From positions 172,452,923-172,516,922 of the forward strand of contig NC_050097.1 of the NCBI RefSeq assembly GCF_902167145.1: a stretch of DNA of 64,000 nucleotides, in the 5' to 3' direction. A program made the position numbers and the translations under genes. Below, in pieces: positions 1 to 11,505 of the stretch; position 1 is the stretch's first letter; the number at the start of each line of letters is the position of its first letter. Origin of the DNA: Zea mays. Its lineage: Eukaryota; Streptophyta; Magnoliopsida; Poales; Poaceae. The notes under the pieces are model-generated. The model saw nothing but the letters and a program-made list of their open reading frames with translations, searched no databases and was not told where the DNA came from.

Positions 1-3000
1 GCCTCATCATGTGGTACCTGTTCTTGACCTGTGGGGTGTGAGACAGCAAGGGTGAGCTCACATATGTTCATCGCTCAACAAGTTGTGGGGAATAATATGC
101 ATTAACTCACCAAATGTGGGAGTCCATGTGAAGTGTAAGGCTAATCAATAATGGGGGTTAAAGCTGAGCATTGCTTTTAATAAGTTGGTCAAATTTTATT
201 AGCAGTTACTAAATGTAAGTAAATACCAAACCATAATATTGGAACAAAATTAATAATAAATCCAATGCAATGCAAATGATAAATTGAATTTAGTTTCATA
301 ATTTAATCATGTGAGAGTCCTGAGCTGCTCATGACCGCGAGCACGGCTAGTATACCAGTTTTACACTCTGCAGAGGTTGTACCCTATACCCACAAGTTGT
401 GTATCCCATGTCACCAGGGTTAGCCAGACCCTAAGACACTACCGAGGTGAATGGCTAGGGATCCAGTACGATGTCTTTACAAAGTTCCACTAACTTCAGA
501 AAACCCGGTACAGTTTCTAGGAAGAGCAATGCAGGAATCCCCCGTCTGACCACCATCGCACCAAAATCAACTCGGGAACCTCCCTACACGCCTACTGCCC
601 TTGCCCCTATCGAGTAAGGTAGTCCTCCACTAGCTTTGCTAGTTAGTCAGCCAATGACGTCCCATTCCACCCTTGTGGTGGCACGTGTTTCTCAAGTTAA
701 GCTCCATGTTCCAATTAAAAATAATGATCTTGACATGAATAATAAATAAAATAACAATATAATTGGAACATGGACATAATGTAATATTAAACCCAAAACT
801 ATATAGAGCAATAGCAAAACTACCCAAATAGTTCATGGGTAAACAAGGTATAAAGATAACCAGACTAGGGTGACCTATTGGGTCCCATCAAAATTAAGCC
901 TATGCATGAATAAGTGATAATAAAGAACATTATTGGGTAATAAAAGTGGTCAAGGGCACAAATTGCCTGGGACTTGAGATTCCAGGTACCAACTTGCTTT
1001 TTCGGTGACTCGTGACCTCACTGCTACACGTAGCAATACAAACAAACATGGTATAGGCAAAATTAACATCACACCAAACATAAGAACAAACTGCGTAACA
1101 ATGATCTCCGCGTTGCTACGAGATCGTGGCTCGTGAATCACTAAAATTGGAATTATGGTTAAAGAATTATGATTTATGATAGATCTATGTGGTTTAAATA
1201 TTAAACTTTATTATAAATTTGTTAGTGTATATCATATGAGAGACTATTCCATAAATAATTAACTCAACCTTAATCTAAGTCATTACTTGATTAAAGATCA
1301 TCTTTTAGTCAAATTATAACCATAAGATCAGAATACTATATTAATATTAGAAAAGCTAATCCAATAAACATAGATTAATCCGAATAGTTACTTAATCATA
1401 GAAGTATGTGATATCTAATATTGCTACTGTGTAGTAAATATTTCTATGAGGTTAACACAATTAGAATGGATCAAATCGGGGTTAAGGTGTAAAAGTTATG
1501 ATTTTATCAAAAATTTAGGTGTCAAACATAAAGCAAAATGAGTGTTATTTTTATAACTAAGTTACATAGTAAAATATGGTTACTAAACGATAGACAATAT
1601 TATCATGAGTCTAATGCAATTGGAATGGATCGAATCGGAACTAAAAAGAATTAGTTATGCTTTTTCTAAGATTTTGGAATTACTTTTGCATTAAAAATTA
1701 TTTTCAAATTACTCTTATTGAAAAACAGATTTCCATGGACCGCAGCCACCATTTTATAAAAGACCAGGGGGTTGCCTATAAGAACCAGGGGCTAACATTA
1801 AGTATTTTCCGTAGATAAGGGACTGTGGGTTTATTCAAAAAAAGGGCAGGGACTCTTATGCAAAAAGTGGAGGTCGAAGGGGTATCTTTAATTCCCCACC
1901 ATCTGATCAAAAACTGAGGGCCCAGATTTTAACCTAGCTCATGCAAACGGGTATGCATTACCTACCATGGGATCTTAGGTAGACGCCTCGAATATTATGA
2001 AGCTCGAATACAATCTCGTTCCTTGGTCACGTTATCAACGACCCACGCGTATCCGGACCGAATCGTTACATGAGTTTTAATCCCGACCGCCAATACCCGA
2101 TCAGATGGCCGCGACTTTGTGGGCCAGCTACATTAGATCTCAGACATTCGATACACATCGACGATAATTGGGTTATCTTCGTTCCCCAGACACGGACCAT
2201 GGCGGCGGGACACCAACTGTGGCGGCGCCATGGTTGAGCTGCACCAACCATCGATCCCTAGCACTAAGCTCCGATCTGCGGTATTCTATACATAGGCGAT
2301 ACTTAGGCGAACTAGATGAGGGCTTCCTTATCGGCGATTGTGCCATGATGACCATCACCCACGGAGCAGGGCGGTCCACGGCGGCGTAGTTTTTTCCGGT
2401 GAGAGATTCTGCCTCCACAGCTTGCCATACCCGCACAGGAGAAACACACCGACGACCGCCGTGCCCTGGCATACGCGCCCAATCACCTCACTGAGGCATG
2501 GCAATCCCGCAGCCCAATACCGGAGATCACAGTAGTGGCAGACCTGGCGATGCTTCTCTATTTCCTTCTCCAGACCCCCCCCTTCGGCCATGGCTCCACT
2601 ACTTCACGCGGTGACTTGTCCTCTCGACTTGGATAGGAAGAGGAGCGCAGGGCGCATTTATATATATACCCATGGGTGCGAGAATTGAGGATCACGACCC
2701 TACCAGCGTGCGGATGGCGGAAGTTAGCTTGGAGGAAGAAGGCCCTGACATGTGGGACCCACACAGGTGTGGCACCAGACGAGCGCGGGTGAGGTCCCGA
2801 CCAGTGGGGCCCTCATGGAAGTGGTCGACTGGTTTAGGGCGTGGGAGAAGAGATGGCTGCGTGGGAGTAAGGGGGATGGGCCGACACGAGGGGAATACGG
2901 CCCAAGGCGCCAAATGGACTCTTCTTCTTTTTATTTATTTCTGTATTCATTTTCTTTTCTGTTTTCTTCCCCAATATCAAATTGGATTCAAATTCAAATT

Positions 3001-3780
3001 TTGAACTAACTTCAAATGGAGTTCAAATTTAAAGTATATTTAAGTGCTCAAACAAAACTCCAACTTGTTATACATGGTTTATTTTATTTTATATATCCAT
3101 TATTTACTTAGTCAAATGGGATATTCCCATATTATTCCCTTTTTTATTTAAAAAGAATATTCAAATTCTAATCCATGATAAAGTCTAAGAATTCAAATTT
3201 AATACACACACAAAATCAATCATGATGCAGTAGATATCTATTTATTTTAATTAATTTATTTGTTTGATAGATGTTTGAAATATGAAACACACTCATAATG
3301 TTCCTTTCTTTTTAGGAAGATAGCATTTTGAATGTGGGATAAGAATTAAAATTTACTTCAAAATTAAATATTCATTATCTATTTATTTTGAAAGAAGTTA
3401 TAGTATACTTTAATTCAAGGGCTTCTTGATTGTTTTAAGAGTATGTATAATTTATGAGAACAAATCAATGGAGTAACTTTTATTATTTATTTTCCCGAGC
3501 TTCCATTTTATGAGTTAAATTTAAAAAGTCTAGTCGAGATTTGAGTCATCTAAATTTAATACTCTTTTAAATAAATGTTTATAGTGTATCTTTTAATGAA
3601 ATGAATAATCATTTAGTTGAATAGAAAAGCTTTCTATTATTTCTTTTCTAAATTAATTCTTGATTTCGAAATCCAGCCCTCAAAATTCAGACTCAAGTAT
3701 AATTTGAGATATATGAATTTACTATTTTATTTCTTTATTTATTTTATTATTTTTTCCTTATACAAATTTTGGGCTTTACA
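1..3780 (-). repeat. Ty3/gypsy-type long LTR, cut by the left window edge
   Basis: Read on the minus strand this block begins TGTAAAGCCC at 3780 and runs off the window. Its distal part (about 1-500) matches, in reverse complement, the 25600-26400 part of the solo LTR at 23233-26689. Shared blocks include the one around the 'ctctgcagagtgtaaaactg' motif and the 'gtgagctcacccttgct' motif. It is AT-rich at its 5' end (about 2900-3780), followed by a GC-rich part with a TATATATATA promoter-like run near 2659-2668. No reliable coding frame is present; the short ORFs are incidental. Because no internal domain lies to its right, it is either the 5' LTR of an element continuing leftwards or a solo LTR. 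The 5' end is clear. The family is inferred from length and similarity. Confidence 0.7.
2655..2670 (-). promoter_or_regulatory. TATA-like run in the gypsy LTR
   Basis: A TATATATATAAATG-type run on the minus strand lies about 1.1 kb from the LTR 5' end. This position suits the LTR promoter that would start retroelement transcription. It is only a sequence match. Confidence 0.35.
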
Positions 3781-4744
3781 GGATGTAAAATGTAAAATCA
3801 GGCAATGGAGGACCGAACCAGTCTAGTGTGCACCAGACAAGTCAGGATGCAACGACTACTTCACGTCTCAACGGTCATCTGCTGACGTGGACCTGACATG
3901 GCAGGTCCGGTGGCCCACTAGACTGGTTACTGTGCCAACCACCCATCAGAATAGTAACATGCTAAGTCAGGTGTCAGGCAGTCCGGTGATGCACCAGACT
4001 AGCACTGTAGGGGTCTGGTGCACCAACTGCAGTGTAGATTTGTCCCACTTCTACAATGATTATTTGGGGTGGTTGGGGCTATAAATACCCCCAAACAAGC
4101 ATATTGAAGACACAAGAGCTACACCAATCATCCATACATTCATTGCAACTCCTCCCAAGCATTCAAAGTCACACAAATGTCACATTTGATCAATTTGAGT
4201 TAGAGTGACATAGCGCTTTGTGTTCTTGAGTTCTTGCAAGGCCTTGTGCTCTTATTTTGGGTTTCATTATATCTCTCACCCCATTCTCACATTTGTAAAG
4301 CTAGCAAGATACAACTAAGTGTGTGGTGATCCTTGCAGGGACTAAGTGTCCCTCGAGATTGAGAACACTCAATCGGTCTAAGTGACTGTCTAAGAGAGGG
4401 AAAGCGTTAAAAGAGACCCATCCTTAATAGACTCCTCAATGGGAAGTAGGTTCTTCGAACTGAACCTCGAGAAACAAATCGTCCACGTTCTTTGTGTTTG
4501 ATCCTCGATTGTGATTTCTACCTTCCTCTCCCCTATCTCTAGTTCTCTTACTTGTGCTTGATTCCATATAAAAAGTTGCTCCCAAAGTTATCCGCAAATA
4601 TTTTGAGAAACTTGTGTAAGAAGAACTCCCTCTCCCTCACTCTGATTATTCTCATTCTCGTTCTAACGCCTAACCTTGGTTGAAGTTTGGTTTTAAAGTT
4701 ATAAATTTCAAGTTTCACATATTCTCCCCTCTAGGCAACTTTCA
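3781..4744 (+). repeat. Copia (Sirevirus-like) LTR fragment, 5' truncated
   Basis: This stretch has the layout of a plus-strand copia LTR. It carries several CCGGTGCACC/CCAGACTGG-type half palindromes and a TATAAATA box at about 4080-4087. After this comes a leader rich in 'cactagcaag'-like text, and it ends CCCTCTAGGCAACTTTCA at 4744, the usual 3' end of such LTRs. Its 5' part has been cut off where the gypsy LTR (ending at 3780) was inserted. No primer-binding site follows, so it is a fragment or solo LTR. No gene is present. Confidence 0.55.
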
Positions 4745-4749
4745 TAGTA

Positions 4750-5560
4750 AGATCCAAAAAAATCTACACCAGCCTCACACCTTCTATCAGTCTACGTAAC
4801 CAACGAAAATCATGTCAGGTGGCACCGGACTCCGCCTCATCTGCCACCACATTAGCTAGTCATTAGAGTAGAAACTTGTCATTGAGTCTAATAAGTCTGG
4901 TGCACACCAGACTAGTTTGGCGCCATGTGCTTTAGCTCTTCAATAGACAATCGTTTTGTGTAAGTGGTCTGGTACACCATCGTAGTGGTCCGGTGCACCA
5001 GGCCACCAAAGCCCTGTAGGAGTCCTCTCTGTATAATTGGTCCTATGCACCATCAGACAAGGCTGGTGCACCAAGCCATAGAAACCCATAAACGCCTTCA
5101 CTATGTACTTGGTCTGGTGCGCCATAGACATGTCGGAGTTAGGTCCAAATTGGGCTTTTCTTCCTCGATTCAATTTAGCCATCTTTGATGACTTAGAAAA
5201 TCTTTTGTATAGTCTATCCAACTAGTCCAAATCATAATTCTTCACCTTTTTTAGCTCTCTAACTTATATTCTAGTTTTGGCTCAAACTAGGCTCCAAATG
5301 CACCTTTTCAAAAATCTAAACATGTAGTCCTACTAAGGTGCTCAAATATGTCCCTAAGGACATTTAGAACTTATCCAAACTTATGTACTACTCATAGTTC
5401 ACCTCATCCAAAGTATAGCCTTCCAAGCCTTGGTCTGAGCTTATACTTGCTTTGAATACTTCAATTTGATTCTTATGAATCTGCAACCATATTCTTAGCA
5501 AACTAGTTAGATCACAATGTTGTGTTGGTCATCAAACACTAAAACCAATATAGAAATGGC
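4750..5560 (-). repeat. Copia LTR piece in opposite orientation
   Basis: Read on the minus strand, this begins with text around 'tttagtgtttgatgaccaac' (about 5500-5545). The same motif opens the plus-strand LTR near 16670, where it reads 'ttggtgtttgatggtcaac'. It also contains CCGGTGCACC repeats at 4975-5120. It is therefore a second Sirevirus-like LTR piece, facing the other way from the one at 3781-4744. The ends are not sharply defined. Confidence 0.45.
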
Positions 5561-6287
5561 ATATAACTCATTTTCATTTCAAGCAAGAAACCCTTCAAGG
5601 TCCTCGGTGGCATTCTTGTACCGTTTCGATGTCACATATGCTCACATCGCGTCCCTGGCATCACGCAACCTCATTTGCAAGAGAACAAAGGTGATTGAGT
5701 AGATGGTGCCTAGTGATTAAGATGTCTCGAGGACTCCGGGCAGTTATGTTGTCTCCTTTCTACCCTTCCATAAGTGTGGCCTCACTTCACCTCCTCATCG
5801 CTTCCTCCGCTAGCTCCTTCACTATTATGGCATCGAGTTTCAACACTTGACTCCAATGGGATCCGACACATTGTCACATTGTGGCCCTTTGTGAGGGATT
5901 TCTGGTAATTGAGCCCCATTTCGAGTTATGGCGACTTCTCTTCATGGTCTCCATCTATAGGAAAAAAGAGCGCTCATGTGCCTTCTCGGCACTGCCGATT
6001 GGTCGCGCTAGTATTCATCTCTAGGGGTCCCAAGCCTCGAAGTACATTAGTGCCCCAACAACAAATCCCAACAAGAGGTGGCATGCGGAATGGTTCTACT
6101 TGAAGAACGCCCTCGAAGCATGTTTTCCAACGTTCTCAGGACGAGCGATCATGGAGTAGCCCATGATCTAGGGCTAATGTTGTCCAACCGATAAGAAGAG
6201 AAAGCTAGCTAAGGTGGGCCCTATCCTATATATATAGGCTAATCGACCATGACATAAAGGTTGTCAGTATGATCAAAGCCTACCATG
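5561..6287 (+). pseudogene. Decayed gypsy-type gag remnant, 5' part
   Basis: Scattered plus-strand frames resemble the 'putative gypsy type transposon' N-terminal protein common in grass genomes. The clearest match is WHAEWFYLKNALEACFP near 6079-6129, followed by in-frame stops. The match is interrupted at 6287 by copia element A and resumes at 15147, where the continuing frame reads ATDGALDPHLLDDS. So this was one decayed element before A inserted. It is not expected to make a product. Confidence 0.45.
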
Positions 6288-6292
6288 CGATG

Positions 6293-7506
6293 TGAGAGCA
6301 CCTAGAGGGGGGTGAATAGGTGATCCTGTAAAAACTTGAAACTTAATCCGCAAAACTTGATTAGGAGTTAGCACGAAGAAGCCAAGTAGCTAGAGAGAAC
6401 TTGCACAACACGATAACCACAAAGAGATCAACGCAGAGATGGCACAGTGGTTTATCCCGTGGTTTGGGCAAGTCCAACACTTGCCTACTCCACGTTGTGG
6501 CATCCCAATGGACGAGGGTTGCAATCAACCCCTTTCAAGCGGTCCAAAGACCCACTTGAATACCACGGTGTTTTGCTTTCACTTTACTATATCCCGCTTG
6601 CGAGGAATCTCCACAACTTGGAGCCTCTCGCCCTTACACTTTGAAGTTCACAAAGAAGCACAGAGTAAGGGAGGGATGAGCAACGCACACAAGATACGAA
6701 ATCAGAGTACCAACACGCACACAAGTCACAACAAGAGCTCACAACACAACCCGGCGAGTTCACAACTCAAATGGAGCTCTAGTTGCTATCACAAAGAATC
6801 AAATGCGTGGAATCGAAGTCTTGGTGCTTAGGAATGCTTAGAGAATGCTTGGTGTGCTCCTCCATGCGCCTAGGGGTCCCTTTTATAGCCCCAAGGCAGC
6901 TAGGAGCCGTTGAGAGCATTCCAGGAAGGCAATTCTTGCCTTCTGTCGCCTGGCGCACCGGACAGTCCGGTGCGGATCTCTGTCCTTATTTGGCGGAGCC
7001 GACCGTTGCAGTCTTGGAGCCGTTGGCGCACCGGACACTGTCCGGTGCACACCGGACAGTCCGGTGCCCCATCCGACCGTTGGCACTTGCCACGCGTCGC
7101 GCGCGGATTCCGCGGCCGACCGTTGGCCCGGCCGACTGTTGGCTCACCGGACAGTTCGGTGAATTTTAGCCGTACGCCGCCGACGAAGTCCCGAGAGCAG
7201 CTAGTTGACGGATGCCAGCCTGGCGCACCGGACACTGTCCGGTGCACCACCGGACAGTCCGGTGCACCCAGACTGAGCAGACTCTTGGCTGCTTCGAGCC
7301 ACGCTTTTCCAATTGCATTTTCTCTGATTCTAACATTTAGACAAACATGTTAGTACACAAAAACCAATGTACTAAGTCTAGAATCTTACCTTTGTATTGA
7401 TTTGCACCTTATCCATCATTTGGCATAGTTTATCACTTAAGCACTTATGTTGGATACTAAATCACCAAAATACTTAGAAATGGCCCAAGGGCACATTTCC
7501 CTTTCA
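6293..7506 (-). repeat. Element A 3' LTR
   Basis: This 1,214-bp LTR is a few per cent different from its partner at 13932-15141. In the first 220 bp I count about seven substitutions and a 3-bp indel. It carries CACCGGACAGTCCGGTG-type palindromes at about 6953-6974, 7027-7070, 7143-7162 and 7223-7268. A TATAAAA box lies on the minus strand at 6881-6887. Open frames in this LTR come from the GC-rich palindromes and are not genes. Confidence 0.92.
6881..6887 (-). promoter_or_regulatory. TATA box of element A 3' LTR
   Basis: GGGGCTATAAAAGGG on the minus strand is a textbook plant TATA box. It lies downstream (in element orientation) of the palindrome cluster. The same box occurs in the 5' LTR at 14523-14529, where it would drive the element. 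Confidence 0.6.
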
Positions 7507-8170
7507 ATCTCCCCCTTTTTGGTGATTTATGCCAACACAACATAAAGCAACTAAAAGAAGTGCAACATCAATTCAAATGAGAACACGAATTTGTTTTGAA
7601 TCAAATTTGGCATATATGGATCATTCTTTGCCACCACTTGGTTTGTTTTTGCAAATCACACTCAATTCCCTATCTCTAAGTCAAACATACTTGTTTGAGA
7701 CATAAAGAGAGTTGTTCCAATAGAAATTGATCAAAGATTTCAAAAACTCCCCCTTTTTCCCATAATCAACCATTCTCCCCACAAGTGGCCAACTTTTGAC
7801 AAAAGAGACAATAAGAGATTTTTGACAAATCAAAAGTTATATTCTACTATTTTAAAAATTCTCAAGTGGTAGTTGATCCATTTGTTGCTTTGGCCTTATT
7901 TTCTCCCCCTTTGGCATCAAGCACCAAAACGGGATCAATTTTGGCCCTTTAACCCCATTGCCTCACCAAAATCTTCAACTAAGAGTAAAAAGACAATAAG
8001 AGTACAAAGATGAACTTGGTATAAGTTACTCTTTCATCGGAGTGCAGTGGAAGTCTTGCATGGTCCAAGTCCACCTTTTCCCTTTCAAACCTCCTTTGAG
8101 ACTAAATTAAGCAAACTCAAGCACACAGTTAGTCTCAAAGGGTCAAGTTGTAGCACATCTCCCCCTAAAT
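7507..8170 (-). other. Pol-LTR spacer with several polypurine tracts
   Basis: This spacer lies between the end of pol and the 3' LTR and holds no gene. On the minus strand it contains at least four purine runs of the AAAGGGGGAGA type, at about 7507-7520, 7745-7760, 7900-7912 and 8156-8166. The one touching the LTR is the functional-position polypurine tract for plus-strand priming. Multiple tracts here are a reported hallmark of Sireviruses. Confidence 0.7.
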
Positions 8171-8294
8171 TTGTGCATCACTTGCAAATGGACTTGTAAG
8201 GTCCGGGGAGTGCCTGTACAACCTGAGCACCATAAATAAACAACAAAATGCTTAAGGAACATGATCAAGGCATAAAACACATGTATGCTATAAA

Positions 8295-11200
8295 TCAATC
8301 CAAGTTCCGCGAATCTAGGACATTTAGCTCACTACGCAGCTTGCAAAAGGTCGACTCATCTAGAGGCTTGGTAAAGATATCGGCTAGCTGGTTCTCGGTG
8401 CTAACATAAAACACTTCGATATCTCCCTTTTGCTGGTGGTCTCTCAAAAAGTGATGTCGGATGTCTATGTGCTTTGTGCGGCTGTGTTCAACAGGATTAT
8501 CCGCCATGCGGATAGCACTCTTATTATCACATAGGAGTGGGACTTTGCTCAAATTGTAGCCAAAGTCCCTGAGGGTTTGCCCTCCAAAGTAGTTGCGCGC
8601 AACACTGTCCTACGGCAACGTACTCGGCCTCAGCGGTGGATAGGGCAACGGAGGTTTGTTTCTTAGAGCTCCACGACACTAGGGACCTTCCTAAGAATTG
8701 GCACGTCCCCGATGTACTCTTCCTATCGACCTTACACCCAGCATAGTCGGAGTCTGAATATCCAATTAAGTCAAAGGTAGACCCTTTTGGATACCAGATC
8801 CCGAAGCAAGGCATAGCGACTAAATATCTAAGAATTCGCTTCACCGCCACTAAGTGACATTCCCTTGGATCGGCTTGAAATCTAGCACACATGCATACAC
8901 TAAGCATAATATCCGGTCTACTAGCACATAAATAAAGTAAAGACCCTATCATAGACCGGTATGCCTTTTGATCAACGGACTTACCTCCTTTGTTGAGGTC
9001 GGTGTGTCCGTTGGTTCCCATTGGAGTCTTTGCGGGCTTGGCGTCCTTCATCCCAAACCGCTTGATCAAGTCTTGTGTGTACTTCGTTTGGGAGATGAAG
9101 GTCCCATCCTTGAGTTGCTTCACTTGGAACCCAAGGAAATAGCTTAGCTCGCCCATCATCGACATCTCAAACTTTTGAGTCATCACCCTGCTAAACTCTT
9201 CACAAGACGTTTGGTTAGTAGAACCAAATATTATGTCATTGACATAAATTTGGCACACAAAAAGATCACCATCACAAGTCTTAGTAAATAGAGTTGGATC
9301 GGCTTTCCCAACCTTAAAAGCATTAGCAATTAAAAAGTCTCTAAGGCATTCATACCATGCACTTGGGGCTTGCTTAAGTCCATAGAGCGCCTTAGAGAGC
9401 TTACACACGTGGTCGGGGTACCGTTCATCCTCGAAGCCAGGGGTTGCTCCACGTACACCTCCTCCTTGATTGGCCCGTTGAGGAAAGCGCTCTTCACATC
9501 CATTTGGAACAACCTGAAAGAATGGTGAGTAGCATAGGCTAACAGTATGCGAATTGACTCTAGCCTAGCCACAGGAGCAAAAGTCTCCTCAAAGTCCAAA
9601 CCTGCGACTTGGGCATAACCTTTTGCCACAAGTCGTGCCTTGTTCCTTGTCACCACCCCGTGCTCGTCTTGTTTGTTGCGGAACACCCACTTGGTTCCCA
9701 CAACATTTTGCTTGGGACGAGGCACCAGTGTCCAAACTTCATTTCTCTTGAAGTTATTGAGCTCCTCTTGCATGGCCAACACCCAGTCCGGATCTAGCAA
9801 GGCCTCCTCTACCCTGAAAGGCTCAATAGAAGAGACAAAGGAGTAATGCTCACAAAAATTAACTAATCGAGACCGAGTAGTTACTCCCTTGCTAATGTCA
9901 CCCAAAATTTGGTCGACGGGATGATCCCTTTGAATCATCGCTCGGACTTGAGTTGGAGGTGCCGATTGTGCTTCTTCCTCCATTACATGATCATCTTGTG
10001 CTCCCCCTTGATCATACGCCTCCTCTTGATGAACCTGTTCATCGTCTTGAGTTGGGGGATGCACCATTGTTGAGGAAGAAGGTTGATCTTGATCCTTTTG
10101 TTCCATTGGCCTCACATCTCCAATCGCCATGGTGTGCATTGCGGCTGTTGGAACGTCTTCTTCATCTACATCATCAAGATCAACAACTTGCTCTCTTGGA
10201 GAGCCATTAGTCTCATCAAATACAATGTCGCTAGAGACTTCAACCAAACCCGATGATTTGTTGAAGACCCTATACGCCTTTGTATTTGAGTCATAACCTA
10301 ACAAAAACCCTTCTACCGCTTTGGGAGCAAATTTGGAATTCCTACCCTTCTTCACTAGAATGTAGCATTTACTCCCAAAAACTCGGAAATACGAAACATT
10401 GGGTTTGTTACCGGTTAGTAGCTCATACGAAGTCTTCTTGGGGAGGCGATGAAGGTAGACCCGGTTGATGGTGTGGCAAGTCGTATTCACGGCTTCCGAC
10501 CAAAAGCGCTCTGGGGTCTTGAACTCTCCAAGCATCGTCCTCGCCATGTCTATAAGTGTCCTGTTCTTCCTCTCTACCACACCATTTTGCTGTGGTGTGT
10601 AGGAAGCGGAGAACTCGTGCTTGATTCCTTCCTCCTCAAGATACTCCTCCACTTGAAGGTTCTTGAACTCGGACCCATTGTCGCTCCTTATCTTCTTCAC
10701 CTTGAGCTCAAACTCGTTTTGAGCTCTCCTTAGAAAGCGCTTGAGGGTCCCTTGGGTTTCAGATTTTTCCTGCAAAAAGAATACCCAAGTGAAGCGGTAA
10801 AAATCATCAACTATAACAAGACCATACTTACTTCCTCCTATGCTCAGATAGGCGACGGGTCCGAAGAGGTCCATATGAAGCAACTCCAGGGGTCTTGATG
10901 TTGTCATCACATTTTTGGCATGATGAGAACTTCCCACCTGTTTCCCTGCTTGACAAGCTGCACAAGGTCTATCTTTTTCGAAAGTAACATTAGTTAGACC
11001 TATCACGTGTTCTCCCTTTAGAAGCTTGTGAAGGTTCTTCATCCCCACATGTGCCAAACGGCGATGCCACAGCCAGCCCATGCTAGTCTTAGCAATTAAG
11101 CATGCATCTAGACCGGCCTCCTCTTTTGCAAAATCAACTAAATAGAGTTTGCCATCTAATACACCCTTAAAAGCTAATGAACCATCACTTATTCTAAAGA

Positions 11201-11498
11201 CAGACACATCTATATTTGTGAACAGACAATTATATCCCATATTACATAATTGACTTACGGATAACAAATTATATCCAAGCGACTCTACTAAGAATACATT
11301 AGAAATAGAGTGCTCATTTGAGATTGCAATCTTGCCTAAGCCTTTAACCTTGCCTTGATTCCCGTCACCGAATATGATTGAATCTTGGGAATCTTTATTC
11401 TTGACGTTGGAGGTGAACATCTTCTTCTCCCCTGTCATGTGGTTTGTGCATCCGCTGTCGATAATCCAGCTTGATCCCCCGGATGCATAAACCTGCAA
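8295..11498 (-). pseudogene. pol: Element A pol polyprotein (protease, integrase, RT, RNase H), broken
   Basis: The copia pol polyprotein cuts itself, integrates cDNA and copies RNA. From its N-terminus it shows the protease motif [13 protein letters not shown], the integrase zinc region ([13 protein letters not shown]...CAACQAGK), and the integrase core ([27 protein letters not shown]). Reverse transcriptase ([19 protein letters not shown]) and RNase H (DYAGCKVDRKSTSG, SRTKHIDIRHHFLRDH) follow. Frameshifts lie near 9440 (within RT) and near 8560-8580 (within RNase H). The catalytic RT box reads YVND instead of YVDD near 9236-9247, so an active-site aspartate is lost. It is in a different frame from gag. 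Identification is secure. It cannot make a working polyprotein. Confidence 0.93.
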
Positions 11499-11505
11499 GG
11501 TAAAT

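Noticed and set aside
4960..5120. Regularly spaced CCGGTGCACC repeats as a CRISPR-like array
   Set aside because: The repeats are palindromic LTR motifs with irregular spacing in a plant nuclear genome.
6910..7353. Frames of 116-147 residues in the element A LTRs (also at 14542-14989)
   Set aside because: They arise in both strands from the CCGGAC palindromes, occur in both LTR copies and show no domain.
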